Positions 1 through 9,804 of a DNA stretch of 64,000 nucleotides are shown one piece after another; the stretch's first letter is position 1; each line of letters begins with the position of its first letter. Made by a program: the position numbers and the translations under genes. The notes under the pieces are model-generated. The model made no database searches and was not told where the DNA came from. It saw only the letters and a list, made by a program, of their open reading frames with translations. The stretch is from Methylomonas lenta. Its GTDB lineage: Bacteria > Pseudomonadota > Gammaproteobacteria > Methylococcales > Methylomonadaceae. The stretch lies in NCBI RefSeq assembly GCF_001644015.1, contig NZ_LUUI01000096.1, forward strand, positions 1-64,000, read 5' to 3'.

Positions 1-395
1 GGAGGAGTCCATGTCATCAGCCTAGTCAGGTCACTATTGGCGGCATCAATCTTGCAGTCGCTGCCTATAGTCGATTTCCGGATTTAGCCTATGAAGCAAT
101 AGCGTGTCTGGCCTCGGCGAGCAATCAACGTATAGCCGCACAAAAAGGCGGTATGCCGCCGACAATAAAGGCTTTATATGCTGATCCCAAAATCAGGCAA
201 CGCTTTCCAATGGCTGATGACTTGCTCGCAACATTGGAAAATGCAGTGCAACGACCTCAGACACCGGTTTATAACGATATCTCCTTGGCCATCAGTCACA
301 CACTGCATCCTTTAGCACAGATTGACCCGGAAAAGGATGTTCAACGCTTGCGCTTAGCGGTTCAGCGGGCGCTGGATTCGGAGGGCCTGTTTTGA
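1..395 (+). CDS. Sugar ABC transporter substrate-binding protein, C-terminal part (5' end outside window)
   Basis: The open frame enters from the left edge and stops with TGA at 393-395, giving about 130 C-terminal residues. The sequence (TIGGINLAVAAYSRFPD, then QKGGMPPTIKALYADP, then RPQTPVYNDIS) is the usual end of a family 1 extracellular sugar-binding protein of the trehalose/maltose type: the last lobe followed by the hinge region around the conserved R-x-x-x-P-x-Y. Such proteins are periplasmic and deliver sugar to the permeases. Two MalF/MalG-like permeases and a MsmK-type ATPase follow directly, which fits a complete importer resembling ThuEFGK or LpqY-SugABC. The actual sugar cannot be told from this fragment, and the signal peptide lies outside the window. 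Confidence 0.85.
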   Translation, partial: RSPCHQPSQVTIGGINLAVAAYSRFPDLAYEAIACLASASNQRIAAQKGGMPPTIKALYADPKIRQRFPMADDLLATLENAVQRPQTPVYNDISLAISHTLHPLAQIDPEKDVQRLRLAVQRALDSEGLF

Positions 396-1264
396 GTATG
401 CGCGCTGAAGCCGAACGCCGTTTGGCTTGGTTGCTCTGCGCACCGGCTTTGGCGGCCATGTTGATGGTAACAGCCTATCCGATTGGCTATGCTTTTTGGT
501 TGTCCTTGCATCGTTATGATCTACGTTTTCCTGAGCAGATACAATTTGTCGGCCTGGCTAATTACGTTAGCGTGCTGAGCTCCGAAGTTTGGTGGCAAGC
601 CTTGTCCAATACTCTGATAATCACGCTCGGCTCGGTTGTACTGGAATTGGTGTTGGGCTTCGCAATGGCCTTATTGATGTTTAAGGCGACCTTGGGGCGT
701 CGGACTGTCAGAGCCGTGATATTGATACCCTATGCCATGATTACCGTGGTGTCGGCGCTGGCCTGGAAATTCGCCTTTGACTCGACCACGGGTTTTGTCA
801 ATGCCTTGCTCAATTTGAACCAAGCTTGGTTGACTGAGCATTGGTCGGCTTTCTTCGTGATTATCTGCAGCGAAATCTGGAAGACCGCGCCGTTCATGGG
901 CCTGTTATTACTGGCAGGTTTAACCCTGATTCCGCAGGATTTGCTTAATGCGGCCAAAATCGATGGCGCATCGGCCTGGCAGCGATTTTTAAAAATTACC
1001 TTGCCATTAATGAAACCGACCCTATTAGTGGCGCTGCTATTTCGCACCCTGGATGCCTTTCGGATATTCGATACCGTTTACGTGCAAACCCGTGGCGCAG
1101 CCAATACCGAAACCGTATCGGTGGTTGGATACAATGTGCTGATTGCCCGTCTGAATTTGGGCTTGGGTTCGGCGGTGTCGGTGCTGATTTTTCTCTGCGT
1201 ACTACTGATTGCGGTGTTATTTCTGAAAGGCTTTGGCGGTTTGAGCCAGTCCAGGGCGGAATGA
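392..1264 (+). CDS. Sugar ABC transporter permease, MalF/SugA-like
   Basis: Inner-membrane permease subunit of a carbohydrate importer, 290 residues with about six hydrophobic helices. The cytoplasmic EAA loop is visible near residues 185-205 ([19 protein letters not shown], followed by TLPLMKP), the contact site for the ATPase. The start is either TTG at 392, which has GGAGG at 380-384 with ideal spacing, or ATG at 398; TTG 392 overlaps the stop of the binding protein by four bases, suggesting translational coupling. It is the second gene of the operon and pairs with the MalG-like permease whose ATG overlaps its stop. Confidence 0.93.
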   Translation: MSMRAEAERRLAWLLCAPALAAMLMVTAYPIGYAFWLSLHRYDLRFPEQIQFVGLANYVSVLSSEVWWQALSNTLIITLGSVVLELVLGFAMALLMFKATLGRRTVRAVILIPYAMITVVSALAWKFAFDSTTGFVNALLNLNQAWLTEHWSAFFVIICSEIWKTAPFMGLLLLAGLTLIPQDLLNAAKIDGASAWQRFLKITLPLMKPTLLVALLFRTLDAFRIFDTVYVQTRGAANTETVSVVGYNVLIARLNLGLGSAVSVLIFLCVLLIAVLFLKGFGGLSQSRAE

Positions 1265-2094
1265 ATATGCACCAACGAATGCAAAGCGTAGCGTGGAGCG
1301 GGTTTGGTGTTATCGTCATGCTCTACGCCTTGATGCCGGTGGCCTGGATTATCTCGTTGTCCTTGAAGCGGTCGGCCGATCTGAACGATCAACGTTTTTT
1401 TCCTGAAGTCATTACCTTTCAGCATTATCAGGCCATTTTCAAAGATGCTCAATTTCCGGCAGCTTTGTGGAATTCATTCGGCATTGCGCTGACCGCAACC
1501 GGACTTTCTGTCTTGCTGGCTATGTTTGTAGCTTATGCTATCGTCAGACTGGAATTTCCCGGGAAAAAATGGGTGCTGGCACTTGTGCTGGCGGTATCAA
1601 TGTTTCCGCCGGTGTCCGTGATTGGGCCGTTGTTCAATCTTTGGCGCAGTATTGGTTTATTCGATACCTGGACCGGGCTGGTGATTCCGTATATGACTTT
1701 TACCTTGCCATTGGCAATCTGGACCTTATCGGCTTTTTTTAAGGAACTACCATGGGATCTGGATAAAGCGGCACGGATCGACGGTGCGACGCCTTTTCAG
1801 GCTTTTTGGCATATTATCGTGCCACTGGCGGCACCCGGTATATTCACGGCGGCGATTTTGGTGTTTATCTTTGCCTGGAACGATTTTTTGTTCGCTACCT
1901 CGTTAACATCCACCCAAACTGCTCGTACCGTACCGGCCGCAATCGCTTTTTTCACCGGTAGTTCCCAGTTTGAACAGCCGACCGGCTCGATTGCCGCCGC
2001 ATCGGTGATTGTCACTCTGCCGGTCATTGTTATGGTGTTGCTGTTTCAGAAACGTATTGTGGCCGGTTTGACGGCTGGTGCGGTCAAGGGCTAA
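1261..2094 (+). CDS. Sugar ABC transporter permease, MalG/SugB-like
   Basis: Second inner-membrane permease, 277 residues. It begins with a hydrophobic helix and a MalG-like N-terminal block ([13 protein letters not shown]), and carries the EAA loop near residues 170-190 ([19 protein letters not shown], then IVPLAAPG). The end ([18 protein letters not shown]) is the characteristic C-terminus of MalG-type permeases. The ATG overlaps the stop of the preceding permease (ATGA at 1261-1264), a typical sign of coupled translation. It should form a heterodimer with the upstream gene product and use the ATPase encoded nine bases downstream. Confidence 0.94.
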   Translation: MNMHQRMQSVAWSGFGVIVMLYALMPVAWIISLSLKRSADLNDQRFFPEVITFQHYQAIFKDAQFPAALWNSFGIALTATGLSVLLAMFVAYAIVRLEFPGKKWVLALVLAVSMFPPVSVIGPLFNLWRSIGLFDTWTGLVIPYMTFTLPLAIWTLSAFFKELPWDLDKAARIDGATPFQAFWHIIVPLAAPGIFTAAILVFIFAWNDFLFATSLTSTQTARTVPAAIAFFTGSSQFEQPTGSIAAASVIVTLPVIVMVLLFQKRIVAGLTAGAVKG

Positions 2095-2103
2095 GGAGGC
2101 AAG

Positions 2104-3243
2104 ATGGCACAAATCGTCCTGGATAGTGTCAGTAAACAGTTTGCTAATGGCACGCGAATATTGAGCGATACTAGTTTTACGATCCAGAACGGCGAATTCT
2201 TTGTTTTGATCGGTCCGTCAGGCTGCGGAAAATCAACCTTGCTGAACATGATCGTCGGACTTGAGGATATCAGTTCCGGTGAAATACGGGTCGATGGTCA
2301 GGTCATAAACGATCTGGATCCCAAGGATAGAAATATGGCGATGGTATTTCAGAGTTACGCGATTTATCCGCATATGACGGTGGCCGAGAATATTGCATTT
2401 CCGTTACGACTGGCCAGATTGCCCAAAGCCGAGATTCAGCGCAAAGTGGCGGAAGCGGCCGCGCTTCTAGAGTTGGAGGACTTGTTAACCCGCAAACCTG
2501 CGACTTTGTCCGGTGGTCAGCGGCAACGGGTAGCGATGGGGCGCGCGCTGGTGCGTGATCCGGTTGCATTTTTGCTGGACGAGCCGCTTTCGAATCTGGA
2601 TGCGCGCTTGCGGGTGCAAATGCGTGGCGAAATCGGTCGCTTGCAAAAGCGCTTGGGTACGACCATGATTTATGTCACCCACGATCAGACCGAGGCGATG
2701 ACTTTGGGTGACCGGGTCGCCGTGCTGAATCGGGGCGAAGTGCAACAAATCGGCACGCCTAAGCAACTGTATCAGACGCCGGCCAATCTATTCGTGGCGG
2801 GATTTATGGGCTCGCCGGGCATGAATTTTGTGCCGGCTGAAATTAAAGCAGGTAAGTTGAGACTGCCGTTCGGCGAAACTAAGCTACTCGAGTGCTGCAG
2901 TCAAATGGCAGAAAAACCGGTAATTGCCGGTTTTCGACCGGAGGCAGTGAGTTGTGTTTCAAGTGCCGATATAACTACACCGGCGCTGCTATTCCAAGCG
3001 ACTGTCGATAGGGTCGAATGGCTGGGAGCGGAATTATTTGTTTATGCCGATATCGATCTGGCGGCAGTAATGCCTGCCAGAGCACACGAATTATTCAAAC
3101 ATGGTAGCGTAAACCTGGTTTTTCGGCTGGAACCGTCAATGTCGGTACAAGCTGGTCAAGTGCTGCAACTGCAGTTAGATTTGCAGGCATTACAGCTTTT
3201 CGATTGGGAGTCAGGTTGTAATCTGCATACAGACTTTGCCTGA
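2104..3243 (+). CDS. Sugar ABC transporter ATP-binding protein, UgpC/MsmK family
   Basis: Cytoplasmic ATPase of the carbohydrate importer, 379 residues. Walker A is GPSGCGKST (about residues 38-46), the signature is LSGGQRQRVAMGRALVRDP, Walker B is FLLDEPLSNLD, and the H-loop is IYVTHDQTEAM. After residue 240 there is an OB-fold/TOBE regulatory region (GFRPEAV), as in MalK, UgpC and MsmK. A strong ribosome site (AAGGAGG at 2094-2100) precedes the ATG. It closes the transporter operon. Members of this family can serve several transporters, so it may energise more than the two permeases next to it. Confidence 0.95.
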   Translation: MAQIVLDSVSKQFANGTRILSDTSFTIQNGEFFVLIGPSGCGKSTLLNMIVGLEDISSGEIRVDGQVINDLDPKDRNMAMVFQSYAIYPHMTVAENIAFPLRLARLPKAEIQRKVAEAAALLELEDLLTRKPATLSGGQRQRVAMGRALVRDPVAFLLDEPLSNLDARLRVQMRGEIGRLQKRLGTTMIYVTHDQTEAMTLGDRVAVLNRGEVQQIGTPKQLYQTPANLFVAGFMGSPGMNFVPAEIKAGKLRLPFGETKLLECCSQMAEKPVIAGFRPEAVSCVSSADITTPALLFQATVDRVEWLGAELFVYADIDLAAVMPARAHELFKHGSVNLVFRLEPSMSVQAGQVLQLQLDLQALQLFDWESGCNLHTDFA

Positions 3244-3289
3244 ATTTATGCAATTAGTCTGCGTCAACCGCGTTTGACGTTGTCTGAGT

Positions 3290-3322
3290 GGCGTCGAAGT
3301 GAGCGAAATTGGTTTCGACGCC
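3290..3322. terminator. Inverted repeat between convergent genes, possible bidirectional terminator
   Basis: Perfect 9-bp arms GGCGTCGAA (3290-3298) and TTCGACGCC (3314-3322) with a 15-base loop, lying between the stop of the plus-strand ABC ATPase and the end of the minus-strand rhodanese gene. There is no clear T tract on either side, so intrinsic termination is inferred from position and pairing. A weaker pair, CGTCAA at 3262-3267 and TTGACG at 3274-3279, lies just upstream. Confidence 0.45.
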
Positions 3323-3365
3323 GATTTGTTCAGCCCAATCCAGCTAAAAATCGCGAAATAGTGGC

Positions 3366-3743
3366 TTATTCGAAAGCAAATCCTGCTTTTTGCCAAGCCT
3401 TGGCACCGCCATCAAGGTTGCTTATGTTTTGGTAACCTAATTCGTGCAGAGTCTTTGCGGCAGTATCGCCCATTGGACCGCCTGCGCAATATAAATATAT
3501 CGCTTTGCTTTTATCGCTGGGTAGTTTGTCCTGGTATTTTTCAACGGCATTGTATGGAATAAAGGCATCAGTGCCTTTGATATGCTGTTGTTCCGGCGTG
3601 TGGACATCGACCAGGAAGATATCCTGCTGTTGCATGATATTATTTAATTCGGCAGCGCTGATAGGGTTTACATAATCCGGCTGTTCAAACATGCAGCCGC
3701 TGAGGATGAAGCTGAAGGCAAATAGAGTGTAGTATTTTTTCAT
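3366..3743 (-). CDS. Rhodanese-like lipoprotein
   Basis: A 125-residue secreted rhodanese. The N-terminus MKKYYTLFAFSFILSGCMF is a lipoprotein signal peptide with lipobox LSGC, so the mature protein should be lipid-anchored with Cys17 first. The rest is one rhodanese domain: VDVHTPEQ near the start, the active-site cysteine loop YCAGGPMG, and the end GYQNISNLDGGAKAWQKAG. Rhodanese domains carry a persulfide on the loop cysteine; the substrate here is unknown. It is followed on the same strand by nothing and preceded by cysH, a sulfur-assimilation gene, which suggests a sulfur-related role but does not prove one. Confidence 0.85.
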   Translation of the reverse strand: MKKYYTLFAFSFILSGCMFEQPDYVNPISAAELNNIMQQQDIFLVDVHTPEQQHIKGTDAFIPYNAVEKYQDKLPSDKSKAIYLYCAGGPMGDTAAKTLHELGYQNISNLDGGAKAWQKAGFAFE

Positions 3744-3779
3744 ATTCAGAATTTTGCAAGTGAAATTTAAACTCAGAGA

Positions 3780-4502
3780 TTACTGCTTAACATTGCCAAC
3801 ATGCAAGCCACATTCTTTTTTAGTGGCATCTTCCCACCACCAGCGTCCGGCACGTTCGTGCTGGTTTGGCAACACCGGCCGAGTGCAAGGTTCGCAACCG
3901 ATGCTGATAAAACCCTGGCCGTGCAATGGGTTGTAAGGTACCTGATAGGCTTCGATGTAATCCCAAACTTGCGCGGAACTCCAATTTAGCAGCGGATTGA
4001 ATTTGATTAATGGTTTGTCGGCAATGGAAAAGGCTTCGTCCAGTTGCACTTCGGGGATTTCGCTGCGGGTATCCAGGCTTTGGTCTTTGCGTTGGCCAGT
4101 GATCCAGGCATCCAGTGTGGCCAGTTTACGACGTAAAGGTTCAACTTTACGAATGCCGCAACATTCTTTATGACCATCTTGGTAAAAACTGAACAGGCCT
4201 TTTTGTTTGACAAATGCATCCAATACATCGCGGTTAGGCGTTAGCACATCGATGTCAATTTGATAATGTTTGCGCACCTGTTCGATAAAGCGGTAGGTTT
4301 CCGGATGCAGGCGGCCAGTATCCAGTGTAAACACTTGCACGTCTTTGCGGATTTGTAGCGCCATGTCGATCAGAACCACGTCTTCGGCACCGCTGAAGGA
4401 GATGGCGATGTTGTCAAAATTGGCCAGGGCGGTTTTGAGTATGCTGCGGGGGTTTTTACCCTGCAGTTCGGTTTGGGTTTGGCTTAAGTCGAATGCGGTC
4501 AT
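3780..4502 (-). CDS. cysH: Assimilatory adenylylsulfate (APS) reductase
   Basis: Thioredoxin- or glutathione-dependent reductase of activated sulfate to sulfite, 240 residues, cytoplasmic. The N-terminal half carries the PP-loop nucleotide site ([17 protein letters not shown]) and [10 protein letters not shown]. Two cysteine pairs, ECCGIRK and GCEPCTRP, are the ligands of the [4Fe-4S] cluster that marks APS reductases and is absent from PAPS reductases of the E. coli type. The catalytic cysteine is in the C-terminal KECGLH. So APS is the likely substrate, meaning no APS kinase is needed for this step. Its ATG overlaps the stop of gshA upstream (ATGA), so sulfate reduction and glutathione synthesis appear to be translationally coupled. 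Confidence 0.92.
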   Translation of the reverse strand: MTAFDLSQTQTELQGKNPRSILKTALANFDNIAISFSGAEDVVLIDMALQIRKDVQVFTLDTGRLHPETYRFIEQVRKHYQIDIDVLTPNRDVLDAFVKQKGLFSFYQDGHKECCGIRKVEPLRRKLATLDAWITGQRKDQSLDTRSEIPEVQLDEAFSIADKPLIKFNPLLNWSSAQVWDYIEAYQVPYNPLHGQGFISIGCEPCTRPVLPNQHERAGRWWWEDATKKECGLHVGNVKQ

Positions 4503-6085
4503 GATTGTGAAAAATAACGGGTCAGAAAGTCGTCAAAAGATAAGTGATCGGCAGCTTCAATCTCCGCTTGTTTTTGCAAAGAGGCGGCGGCCATGTCGAC
4601 AAATTGTTGTTGGACTTGGGAGTCTAGGGGTTGGGCGATAAAGTAATTTTTATGTAAAGCCGATGTGTTGCTGGCAAAACAGCCGAATTCCTGGCTGTTT
4701 TGCTGCATGCAAGCCAGAATATGCGCTGATGGGGTTAAAGCCGAGTTATCGACCATAGCTTGCTGCTGCTGTAAGGCCAGTTGATAGGGTTTGTCCATGC
4801 TGCCTTGATCCAGCAAGGCGCAAATCGGCTGCATGGCGTCCAAAATTTCATGGGCCCAAGCTTGCAGGCTGATGTCCTGGCCATTTTTACTCAGCATCAA
4901 GCCCGGCTGGCGGCCCTGGTTGGCGACCAGTAACTGGTTGCTGTTATTGATATGAAATTCTTCGGCTGTGTGAAGCGGACTGTCTTGCAATAAACAACTC
5001 AGTAAAAACGCTTCGATGAAGCGGGCGGTGCTTTCTTCAATGCCGATCGGGTTGAACAGGTTTAAATCCAGCGAACGCATTTCCACATACATGACGCCGC
5101 GGCGTTTTAAGGCCAGGGTGGGCTTTTCGCCGGATTCGGCGATTTGCTTGGGGCGCATGGTGCTGTAGAACTCGTTTTCGATTTGCAGGATGTTGGCATT
5201 GAGTTGCTGATACTCGCCATCGACTTTGACGCCAATATTTTGGTAGTCAGGGTAGGGGGTATTTATAGCTTTGCTAAGGCTATCGACATAGCCATCCAGC
5301 GAGTTGTAATCGATTTTCAGACCGGCCTGATTTTTACTTTTGTAGCCAATATCGCTCATGCGTAATGAGGTCGCATAGGGGTGATAAAGTGTGTGTGCAT
5401 CAAATTCTTCAAATTCAGCCATTAACTGTGGGCGGCTGTTAAAGAACGATTTACATATGGCTGGCGAGGCGCCGAACAAATACAACATCAGCCAGCCCTG
5501 GCGCTGAAAATTACGGATCAAGCCGAAGTATCCTGCGGAGATAAAGCTTTGCAAGCTACCTTGATTACCGGTCTGGCGATGTAGCACCGGCCATAAGGCT
5601 TGCGGTACCGAGTAATTGAAGTGTATGCCAGCAATGGCTTGCATGGTGCGGCCGTAGCGATGCCAGAGGCCTTTGCGGTAGACGTGTTTCATTTTGCCGA
5701 CATTGGAACTGCCGTAATCGGCAATCGGCACGCTCAAGTCGCCATTAATGCCGCAGGGCATGCTGGTCGCCAGCAACATTTCTTCACCCAGTTGCGGATA
5801 GACAAACTGATGAATCTGATGCATGTAGCCTAGAGTTTGCTTGATGTCGGCAAAGGGCGGGGTGATGAATTCCAGCAGGGCTTCGGAATAGTCGGTGGTG
5901 ATGTAAGGGTGTGTCAGTGCCGAGCCCAAAGCCTTGGGGTGCGGTGTTTGCGAAATCACGCCACGCCGATTGATGCGCAAGCTTTCTTTTTCGATACCTT
6001 TCAGCCCTAGTTGCAGCAAATGATGCAGGTTATTATCGATCAGGTATTGCAGGCGTTTGGATAAGGCGTTGTTTAGACTGTTCAT
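4499..6085 (-). CDS. gshA: Glutamate-cysteine ligase
   Basis: First enzyme of glutathione synthesis (L-glutamate + L-cysteine + ATP to gamma-glutamylcysteine), 528 residues from ATG 6085, the size of the E. coli type. Diagnostic parts are [16 protein letters not shown] near residue 28, [14 protein letters not shown], the metal- and substrate-binding stretch GIHFNYSVP, and [18 protein letters not shown]. An in-frame upstream extension to 6154 exists but would cover the divergent promoter region and does not resemble the family, so ATG 6085 ([12 protein letters not shown]) is preferred. The gene leads the gshA-cysH pair and has a good promoter candidate at 6126-6154. Confidence 0.95.
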   Translation of the reverse strand: MNSLNNALSKRLQYLIDNNLHHLLQLGLKGIEKESLRINRRGVISQTPHPKALGSALTHPYITTDYSEALLEFITPPFADIKQTLGYMHQIHQFVYPQLGEEMLLATSMPCGINGDLSVPIADYGSSNVGKMKHVYRKGLWHRYGRTMQAIAGIHFNYSVPQALWPVLHRQTGNQGSLQSFISAGYFGLIRNFQRQGWLMLYLFGASPAICKSFFNSRPQLMAEFEEFDAHTLYHPYATSLRMSDIGYKSKNQAGLKIDYNSLDGYVDSLSKAINTPYPDYQNIGVKVDGEYQQLNANILQIENEFYSTMRPKQIAESGEKPTLALKRRGVMYVEMRSLDLNLFNPIGIEESTARFIEAFLLSCLLQDSPLHTAEEFHINNSNQLLVANQGRQPGLMLSKNGQDISLQAWAHEILDAMQPICALLDQGSMDKPYQLALQQQQAMVDNSALTPSAHILACMQQNSQEFGCFASNTSALHKNYFIAQPLDSQVQQQFVDMAAASLQKQAEIEAADHLSFDDFLTRYFSQS

Positions 6086-6125
6086 GAATAGAGTGCAGAT
6101 GTGGCATGAGCAGCACCTCAGTGCT

Positions 6126-6154
6126 GATATAATCACCGCATTATATAGGGTCAA
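6126..6154 (-). promoter_or_regulatory. Divergent promoter region of gshA and recQ
   Basis: On the minus strand, -35 TTGACC (6149-6154) is separated by 17 bases from -10 TATATC (6126-6131), giving a transcript start about 35 bases before the gshA ATG. On the plus strand a perfect -10 TATAAT lies at 6128-6133, overlapping the first, without a clear -35, and could drive recQ with a leader of about 20 bases. The two promoters would compete. Confidence 0.5.
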
Positions 6155-6160
6155 CTAGCA

Positions 6161-8404
6161 TTGCAGAAAAAATATCCACCTTCCGCCGATCACGATGCCG
6201 CATTGGTTACGCCCAGCGTCCTGCCTCCCAGTGCGTTGGTCACTCCCGGCGTCCTGCCTCCCGTGACACTAGCACATCCCTGTGCGTTGCAGGTTTTGCG
6301 CACGGTGTTTGGTTACGACAGTTTTCGCGGGCAACAGCAGGCGATTATCCAGCAGATGCTGGATGGTCAGGATGTACTGGTGTTGATGCCGACGGGTGGC
6401 GGTAAGTCCCTTTGTTATCAGATTCCGGCATTGGTGATGGAGGGAGTCGGGATAGTGATTTCGCCATTGATAGCACTGATGCAGGATCAAGTTAGTGCTT
6501 TGCACTTGGCCGGGGTTAGAGCGGCATTTTTGAACTCAACCTTGTCGTTCGAACAGGTCCGGGAGATTGAACGCCAACTGTTGAACGGCGAGCTGGATTT
6601 ACTCTACATCGCTCCGGAACGTCTGAGTAATAGTCGCACCCAGGCCTTGTTCGCTCGCTGCAAGATTGCTTTGTTCGCCATCGACGAGGCGCATTGCGTA
6701 TCGCAATGGGGGCACGATTTTCGGGCCGATTATTTGCTGTTATCGATATTGCATCAGCAGTTTCCGCAGGTGCCGCGTATTGCCCTGACAGCCACTGCCG
6801 ACGAGCGTACCCGGCAGGAAATCATCACGCGCCTGGCATTGGAAAATGCCCAGGTGTTCATTAGCGGTTTCGATAGACCCAATATCCGCTACCGGATCGT
6901 GCAAAAAGACAATGCGCGTCAGCAATTACTAAGTTTTATTCGCGCAGAACATATGGGCGATACCGGCATTGTTTATTGCCTGTCGCGTAAAAAAGTCGAG
7001 GACACCGCCGAGTGGCTGAATCAAAAAGGGATTCGGGCCTTACCCTATCATGCTGGCATGACTAACGAGCTGCGGCAGAAAAATCAACATCAGTTTTTAA
7101 TGGAAGATGGTTTGATTATTGTCGCCACCATTGCCTTTGGCATGGGTATTGACAAGCCCAATGTGCGCTTCGTGGCGCATCTGGATTTACCTAAAAGTGT
7201 GGAGGCCTATTATCAGGAAACCGGTAGGGCCGGACGAGATGGTTTGCCGGCCAATGCCTGGATGGCTTATGGATTACAGGACGTATTGACCTTAAGGCAA
7301 ATGCTGGCTTCATCCAATGGCGATGAAGCGCATAAACGCATCGAATTTCACAAGCTGGATGCCATGCTGGCCTTATGTGAGATGGTCAGTTGTCGACGCC
7401 AGGCTTTGTTAGCGTATTTTGGCGATACCCTGGAACAGGGCTGCGGAAATTGTGATACCTGTCTGGAACCGGTGGCGACCTGGGATGGTAGTGTCGCCGC
7501 GCAGCAAGCCTTATCGTGTATTTATCGCACCGGCCAGCGGTTTGGCGTGACTTATTTAATTGATGTGTTGCTGGGTAAAAGCGATAGTCGGATTCAGCAA
7601 TTTGGTCATGATAAACAGTCCACCTTTGGGATAGGCAAGGCGCTGGACGAAAAACAATGGCGTTCGGTATTCCGGCAGCTGGTGGCCAAGTCGCTGGTGG
7701 AAATTGATTTCGAGGGTCATGGCAGTTTGAAATTGACCGATGCCTGTAGACCGGTATTGCGTGGCGAGCAAACCTTGATGCTACGCAAGGATGTGCAGGT
7801 TGCCAAAACAAAACGCGACAAGTATGAAAAACGCCAACCCGGCGGCAGCGCCGACAACGCCTTGTGGAATGCCTTGCGCGCCAAGCGTCGCGAACTGGCT
7901 GATGAACAGGATGTGCCGCCCTATGTGATTTTCCATGATGCGACTTTGATGGCGATGGTGGAAAATCGGCCGCGCAATCATCAGCAATTAGGCCTGATTT
8001 CCGGGATTGGTGAGCGCAAGTTGGCGTTATATGGTGATGAATTTTTGGCGGTATTGGCCGAGTTTGATGAGGATTATGCTGCAGTTTCGGCAAGTGATAC
8101 TGTGGGTGAAAGCCTGGAGTTATTTAAATTAGGCTACAGCATCGAGCAAGTTGCGCAACAGCGCGGTTTGACAGCAGAGACGATTTATACCCATTTGGCC
8201 AAAGGGCTGGAGGTGGGATCAGTGCGCTTTGAAGATGTGCTGGATTTGTCTGCCCAGGAAATTACCGCTATCGAAGCCGTGTTGCTGGCGATGCCGGAAC
8301 AGCAGCGCAATGCTTTAAAGCCGGTTTATGAGCAGATGGGCGGTGCTTATAGTTATGGAATATTACGTTGCGTACGGGCAGCGTTGCAGCATCGAATCAA
8401 ATAA
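6161..8404 (+). CDS. recQ: ATP-dependent DNA helicase RecQ
   Basis: 3'-5' DNA helicase of recombination and repair, 747 residues. Order of domains: DEAD/DEAH helicase core with Walker A MPTGGGKS and DEAH box [16 protein letters not shown]; helicase C with [16 protein letters not shown] and [10 protein letters not shown]; RecQ zinc-binding cysteines (C-R-R, then CGNCDTC) around residues 410-435; winged helix (RQC); HRDC near residues 570-650; and a C-terminal helix-turn-helix region ([23 protein letters not shown]). The assigned start is TTG 6161, with AGGG ten bases upstream. The first 40 residues are a Pro/Val-rich extension encoded partly by a tandem repeat; family homology begins at about [15 protein letters not shown], so the true start could be later, but no ATG occurs there. 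Confidence 0.93.
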   Translation: MQKKYPPSADHDAALVTPSVLPPSALVTPGVLPPVTLAHPCALQVLRTVFGYDSFRGQQQAIIQQMLDGQDVLVLMPTGGGKSLCYQIPALVMEGVGIVISPLIALMQDQVSALHLAGVRAAFLNSTLSFEQVREIERQLLNGELDLLYIAPERLSNSRTQALFARCKIALFAIDEAHCVSQWGHDFRADYLLLSILHQQFPQVPRIALTATADERTRQEIITRLALENAQVFISGFDRPNIRYRIVQKDNARQQLLSFIRAEHMGDTGIVYCLSRKKVEDTAEWLNQKGIRALPYHAGMTNELRQKNQHQFLMEDGLIIVATIAFGMGIDKPNVRFVAHLDLPKSVEAYYQETGRAGRDGLPANAWMAYGLQDVLTLRQMLASSNGDEAHKRIEFHKLDAMLALCEMVSCRRQALLAYFGDTLEQGCGNCDTCLEPVATWDGSVAAQQALSCIYRTGQRFGVTYLIDVLLGKSDSRIQQFGHDKQSTFGIGKALDEKQWRSVFRQLVAKSLVEIDFEGHGSLKLTDACRPVLRGEQTLMLRKDVQVAKTKRDKYEKRQPGGSADNALWNALRAKRRELADEQDVPPYVIFHDATLMAMVENRPRNHQQLGLISGIGERKLALYGDEFLAVLAEFDEDYAAVSASDTVGESLELFKLGYSIEQVAQQRGLTAETIYTHLAKGLEVGSVRFEDVLDLSAQEITAIEAVLLAMPEQQRNALKPVYEQMGGAYSYGILRCVRAALQHRIK
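6200..6265 (+). repeat. Imperfect 33-bp tandem duplication in the 5' end of recQ
   Basis: Two consecutive 33-bp units, 6200-6232 and 6233-6265, encode [11 protein letters not shown] and [11 protein letters not shown]. They differ mainly at third positions and share the identical core GTCCTGCCTCCC. The repeat lies upstream of the helicase core in a low-complexity extension. Confidence 0.75.
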
Positions 8405-8846
8405 CCCAGTTGGCATTGTTTGAGAATTGATAATCGGTTTGAAGGCAATGGTCCAGCCATTTTTGCAGAAAATAATTCAGCCGCCATTTGTATTCCTGAA
8501 TTTCCAGTGCTCGTCCAGGATTTTGATACACCCTGTCGACCGCCGGTCTGTCGTTGTCGCGGATCACTTCCGCCAGTTGCGCATCCAGGTAAACCCGGAT
8601 TTTTACCGCCGGGGCAATCAGTTCTGACAGTTGCTGTTTAAAGAAACAATGGCTCAGTTCTATGGTCAGGGTATAGGGATTGCGTTCCAGAATATCCAGG
8701 TGCAATGCCGGTTTATTTTGCGTCAGACCGATGGCGGTTTTATCGACCGAACGCAGATTGGGGATCAGGCGTAACAGCTTTTGATAATTGGATTCGCAGA
8801 TCTTTTCCAGACATAGCGAGGTATTAACCGGTCTGAGTTGGCCCAT
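8397..8846 (-). CDS. DUF1249 family protein (YqiB-like)
   Basis: Cytoplasmic protein of 149 residues without signal peptide or membrane segment. It matches the YqiB/DUF1249 family by sequence memory: [15 protein letters not shown] near residue 17, [10 protein letters not shown], then [16 protein letters not shown], and the end [21 protein letters not shown]. The molecular function of the family is unknown. Its stop overlaps the 3' end of recQ by eight bases in a convergent arrangement, and the queD gene ends one base upstream of its start, so queD and this gene are probably cotranscribed. Confidence 0.82.
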   Translation of the reverse strand: MGQLRPVNTSLCLEKICESNYQKLLRLIPNLRSVDKTAIGLTQNKPALHLDILERNPYTLTIELSHCFFKQQLSELIAPAVKIRVYLDAQLAEVIRDNDRPAVDRVYQNPGRALEIQEYKWRLNYFLQKWLDHCLQTDYQFSNNANWVI

Positions 8847-8847
8847 C

Positions 8848-9252
8848 TTAGTCTTCCCGATAGCAGGCGTAAGCGCTGGCGGTTTCCCATAACACCACCT
8901 GGTCTACAGCCAAGCCTTCCTGTTTTAAATGCTGATAAATCATTTTGCTTAATACTTCAGCGGTTGGGTGTTCGTCTATGGCCAGAAAGCGTTCGTTATT
9001 AGCGACTAACGCAGGAATGATAGGATCGTCTTTGTGTAGTAAAAAATTATGATCCAGATGTTGGTCGACAAACGATTCTACCGCATCGCGCACATCGGCG
9101 AAGTCGCAGACCATGCCTTGCTGGTTTAATTGCTCGCTTTTGATGGAAATGCTGGCTTTGACACTATGGCCGTGTAAATTACGGCATTTTCCGGCATGGT
9201 TCATCAACCGGTGACCGTAACAAAAATACACTTCTTTGGTGATCACGTGCAT
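8848..9252 (-). CDS. queD: 6-carboxy-5,6,7,8-tetrahydropterin synthase / 6-pyruvoyltetrahydropterin synthase family
   Basis: Converts 7,8-dihydroneopterin triphosphate to 6-carboxytetrahydropterin, an early step of queuosine (7-deazaguanine) biosynthesis; 134 residues. Visible active-site parts are FCYGHRLMNHAGKCRNLHGHS, taken as the zinc histidines H of YGH and of LHGHS plus the catalytic cysteine of KCRN, then DHNFLL and the glutamate near the end in WETASAYACY. The family also contains true PTPS enzymes; the CxxxHGH spacing favours QueD. Other queuosine genes are not in the window. It lies immediately before the DUF1249 gene on the same strand. Confidence 0.86.
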   Translation of the reverse strand: MHVITKEVYFCYGHRLMNHAGKCRNLHGHSVKASISIKSEQLNQQGMVCDFADVRDAVESFVDQHLDHNFLLHKDDPIIPALVANNERFLAIDEHPTAEVLSKMIYQHLKQEGLAVDQVVLWETASAYACYRED

Positions 9253-9286
9253 GAGTTAACTCATCCTTGAACTTTGTTGAGGGGGC

Positions 9287-9586
9287 TTAACTGGCTTTAA
9301 TACTTTTAATGGCCGCGGCAATTTCGTATTGATCATCATCATGTTTAACACTACGCACGACTTCAATAAAAGCCGTCATCGGTGGGGTAATAGCTGTTTT
9401 GGGAATGATGCTGACCTCCATCGCCAAACCGGTAGCAAAAGCCTGGTCAGCGATGAAAGAAACGCCAGCACCGCTTAATGTAGTGCAACGACCGGTTTTG
9501 GTTTCGTTGGAGCTGGCGAGTTTATAGGTGATATCGCAATCGACTTCCATGCGGATGTAATCACGTTTTTCGTCATGAGTCAGCAT
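9287..9586 (-). CDS. PilZ domain protein
   Basis: Small 99-residue protein consisting of one PilZ domain, the common c-di-GMP receptor module. The N-terminal EKRDYIRMEVDCDITYKL resembles the RxxxR arm (here KRDYIRM, with R-x-x-x-R), followed by TLSGAGVSFIAD, corresponding to the D/NxSxxG motif, with Ser and Gly in the expected places but T-L in place of D-L. Binding is therefore plausible but not certain. Start at ATG 9586 is chosen because GGAGGA at 9593-9598 gives a proper ribosome site; the longer in-frame ORF has none. A GGDEF-EAL protein about 6 kb away could be part of the same signalling system. Confidence 0.8.
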   Translation of the reverse strand: MLTHDEKRDYIRMEVDCDITYKLASSNETKTGRCTTLSGAGVSFIADQAFATGLAMEVSIIPKTAITPPMTAFIEVVRSVKHDDDQYEIAAAIKSIKAS

Positions 9587-9642
9587 CAGGTTCCTCCGAT
9601 GTTTAAACAGTTTTAAACAGAAAATCAAACGCCTGAAAGTTT

Positions 9643-9672
9643 ACTATAAAAACTCACGCCTTGTTTATACAA
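9643..9672 (-). promoter_or_regulatory. Candidate sigma-70 promoter of the PilZ gene
   Basis: On the minus strand -35 TTGTAT (9667-9672) and -10 TATAGT (9643-9648) are separated by 18 bases, about 57 bases upstream of the PilZ ATG. Matches are reasonable but not perfect. Confidence 0.4.
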
Positions 9673-9804
9673 TCTGACGGATCAAAAACCGGTTAAGTGC
9701 TAGCCTGGATAGGACAAAGCGAGTGTTAATGCCTGACTAACTGGGATGAATTGTGTAGAATCTCCTGAATTTCAAGCATAAGTATAGGATGCACAGGTAG
9801 CAGC

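Noticed and set aside
730..1452. Long minus-strand frames over the sugar permease genes
   Set aside because: Shadow frames of well-supported permease genes with no domain resemblance.
7386..8093. 235-codon minus-strand frame inside recQ
   Set aside because: Low-complexity His/Pro/Arg-rich translation, antisense to conserved RecQ domains.
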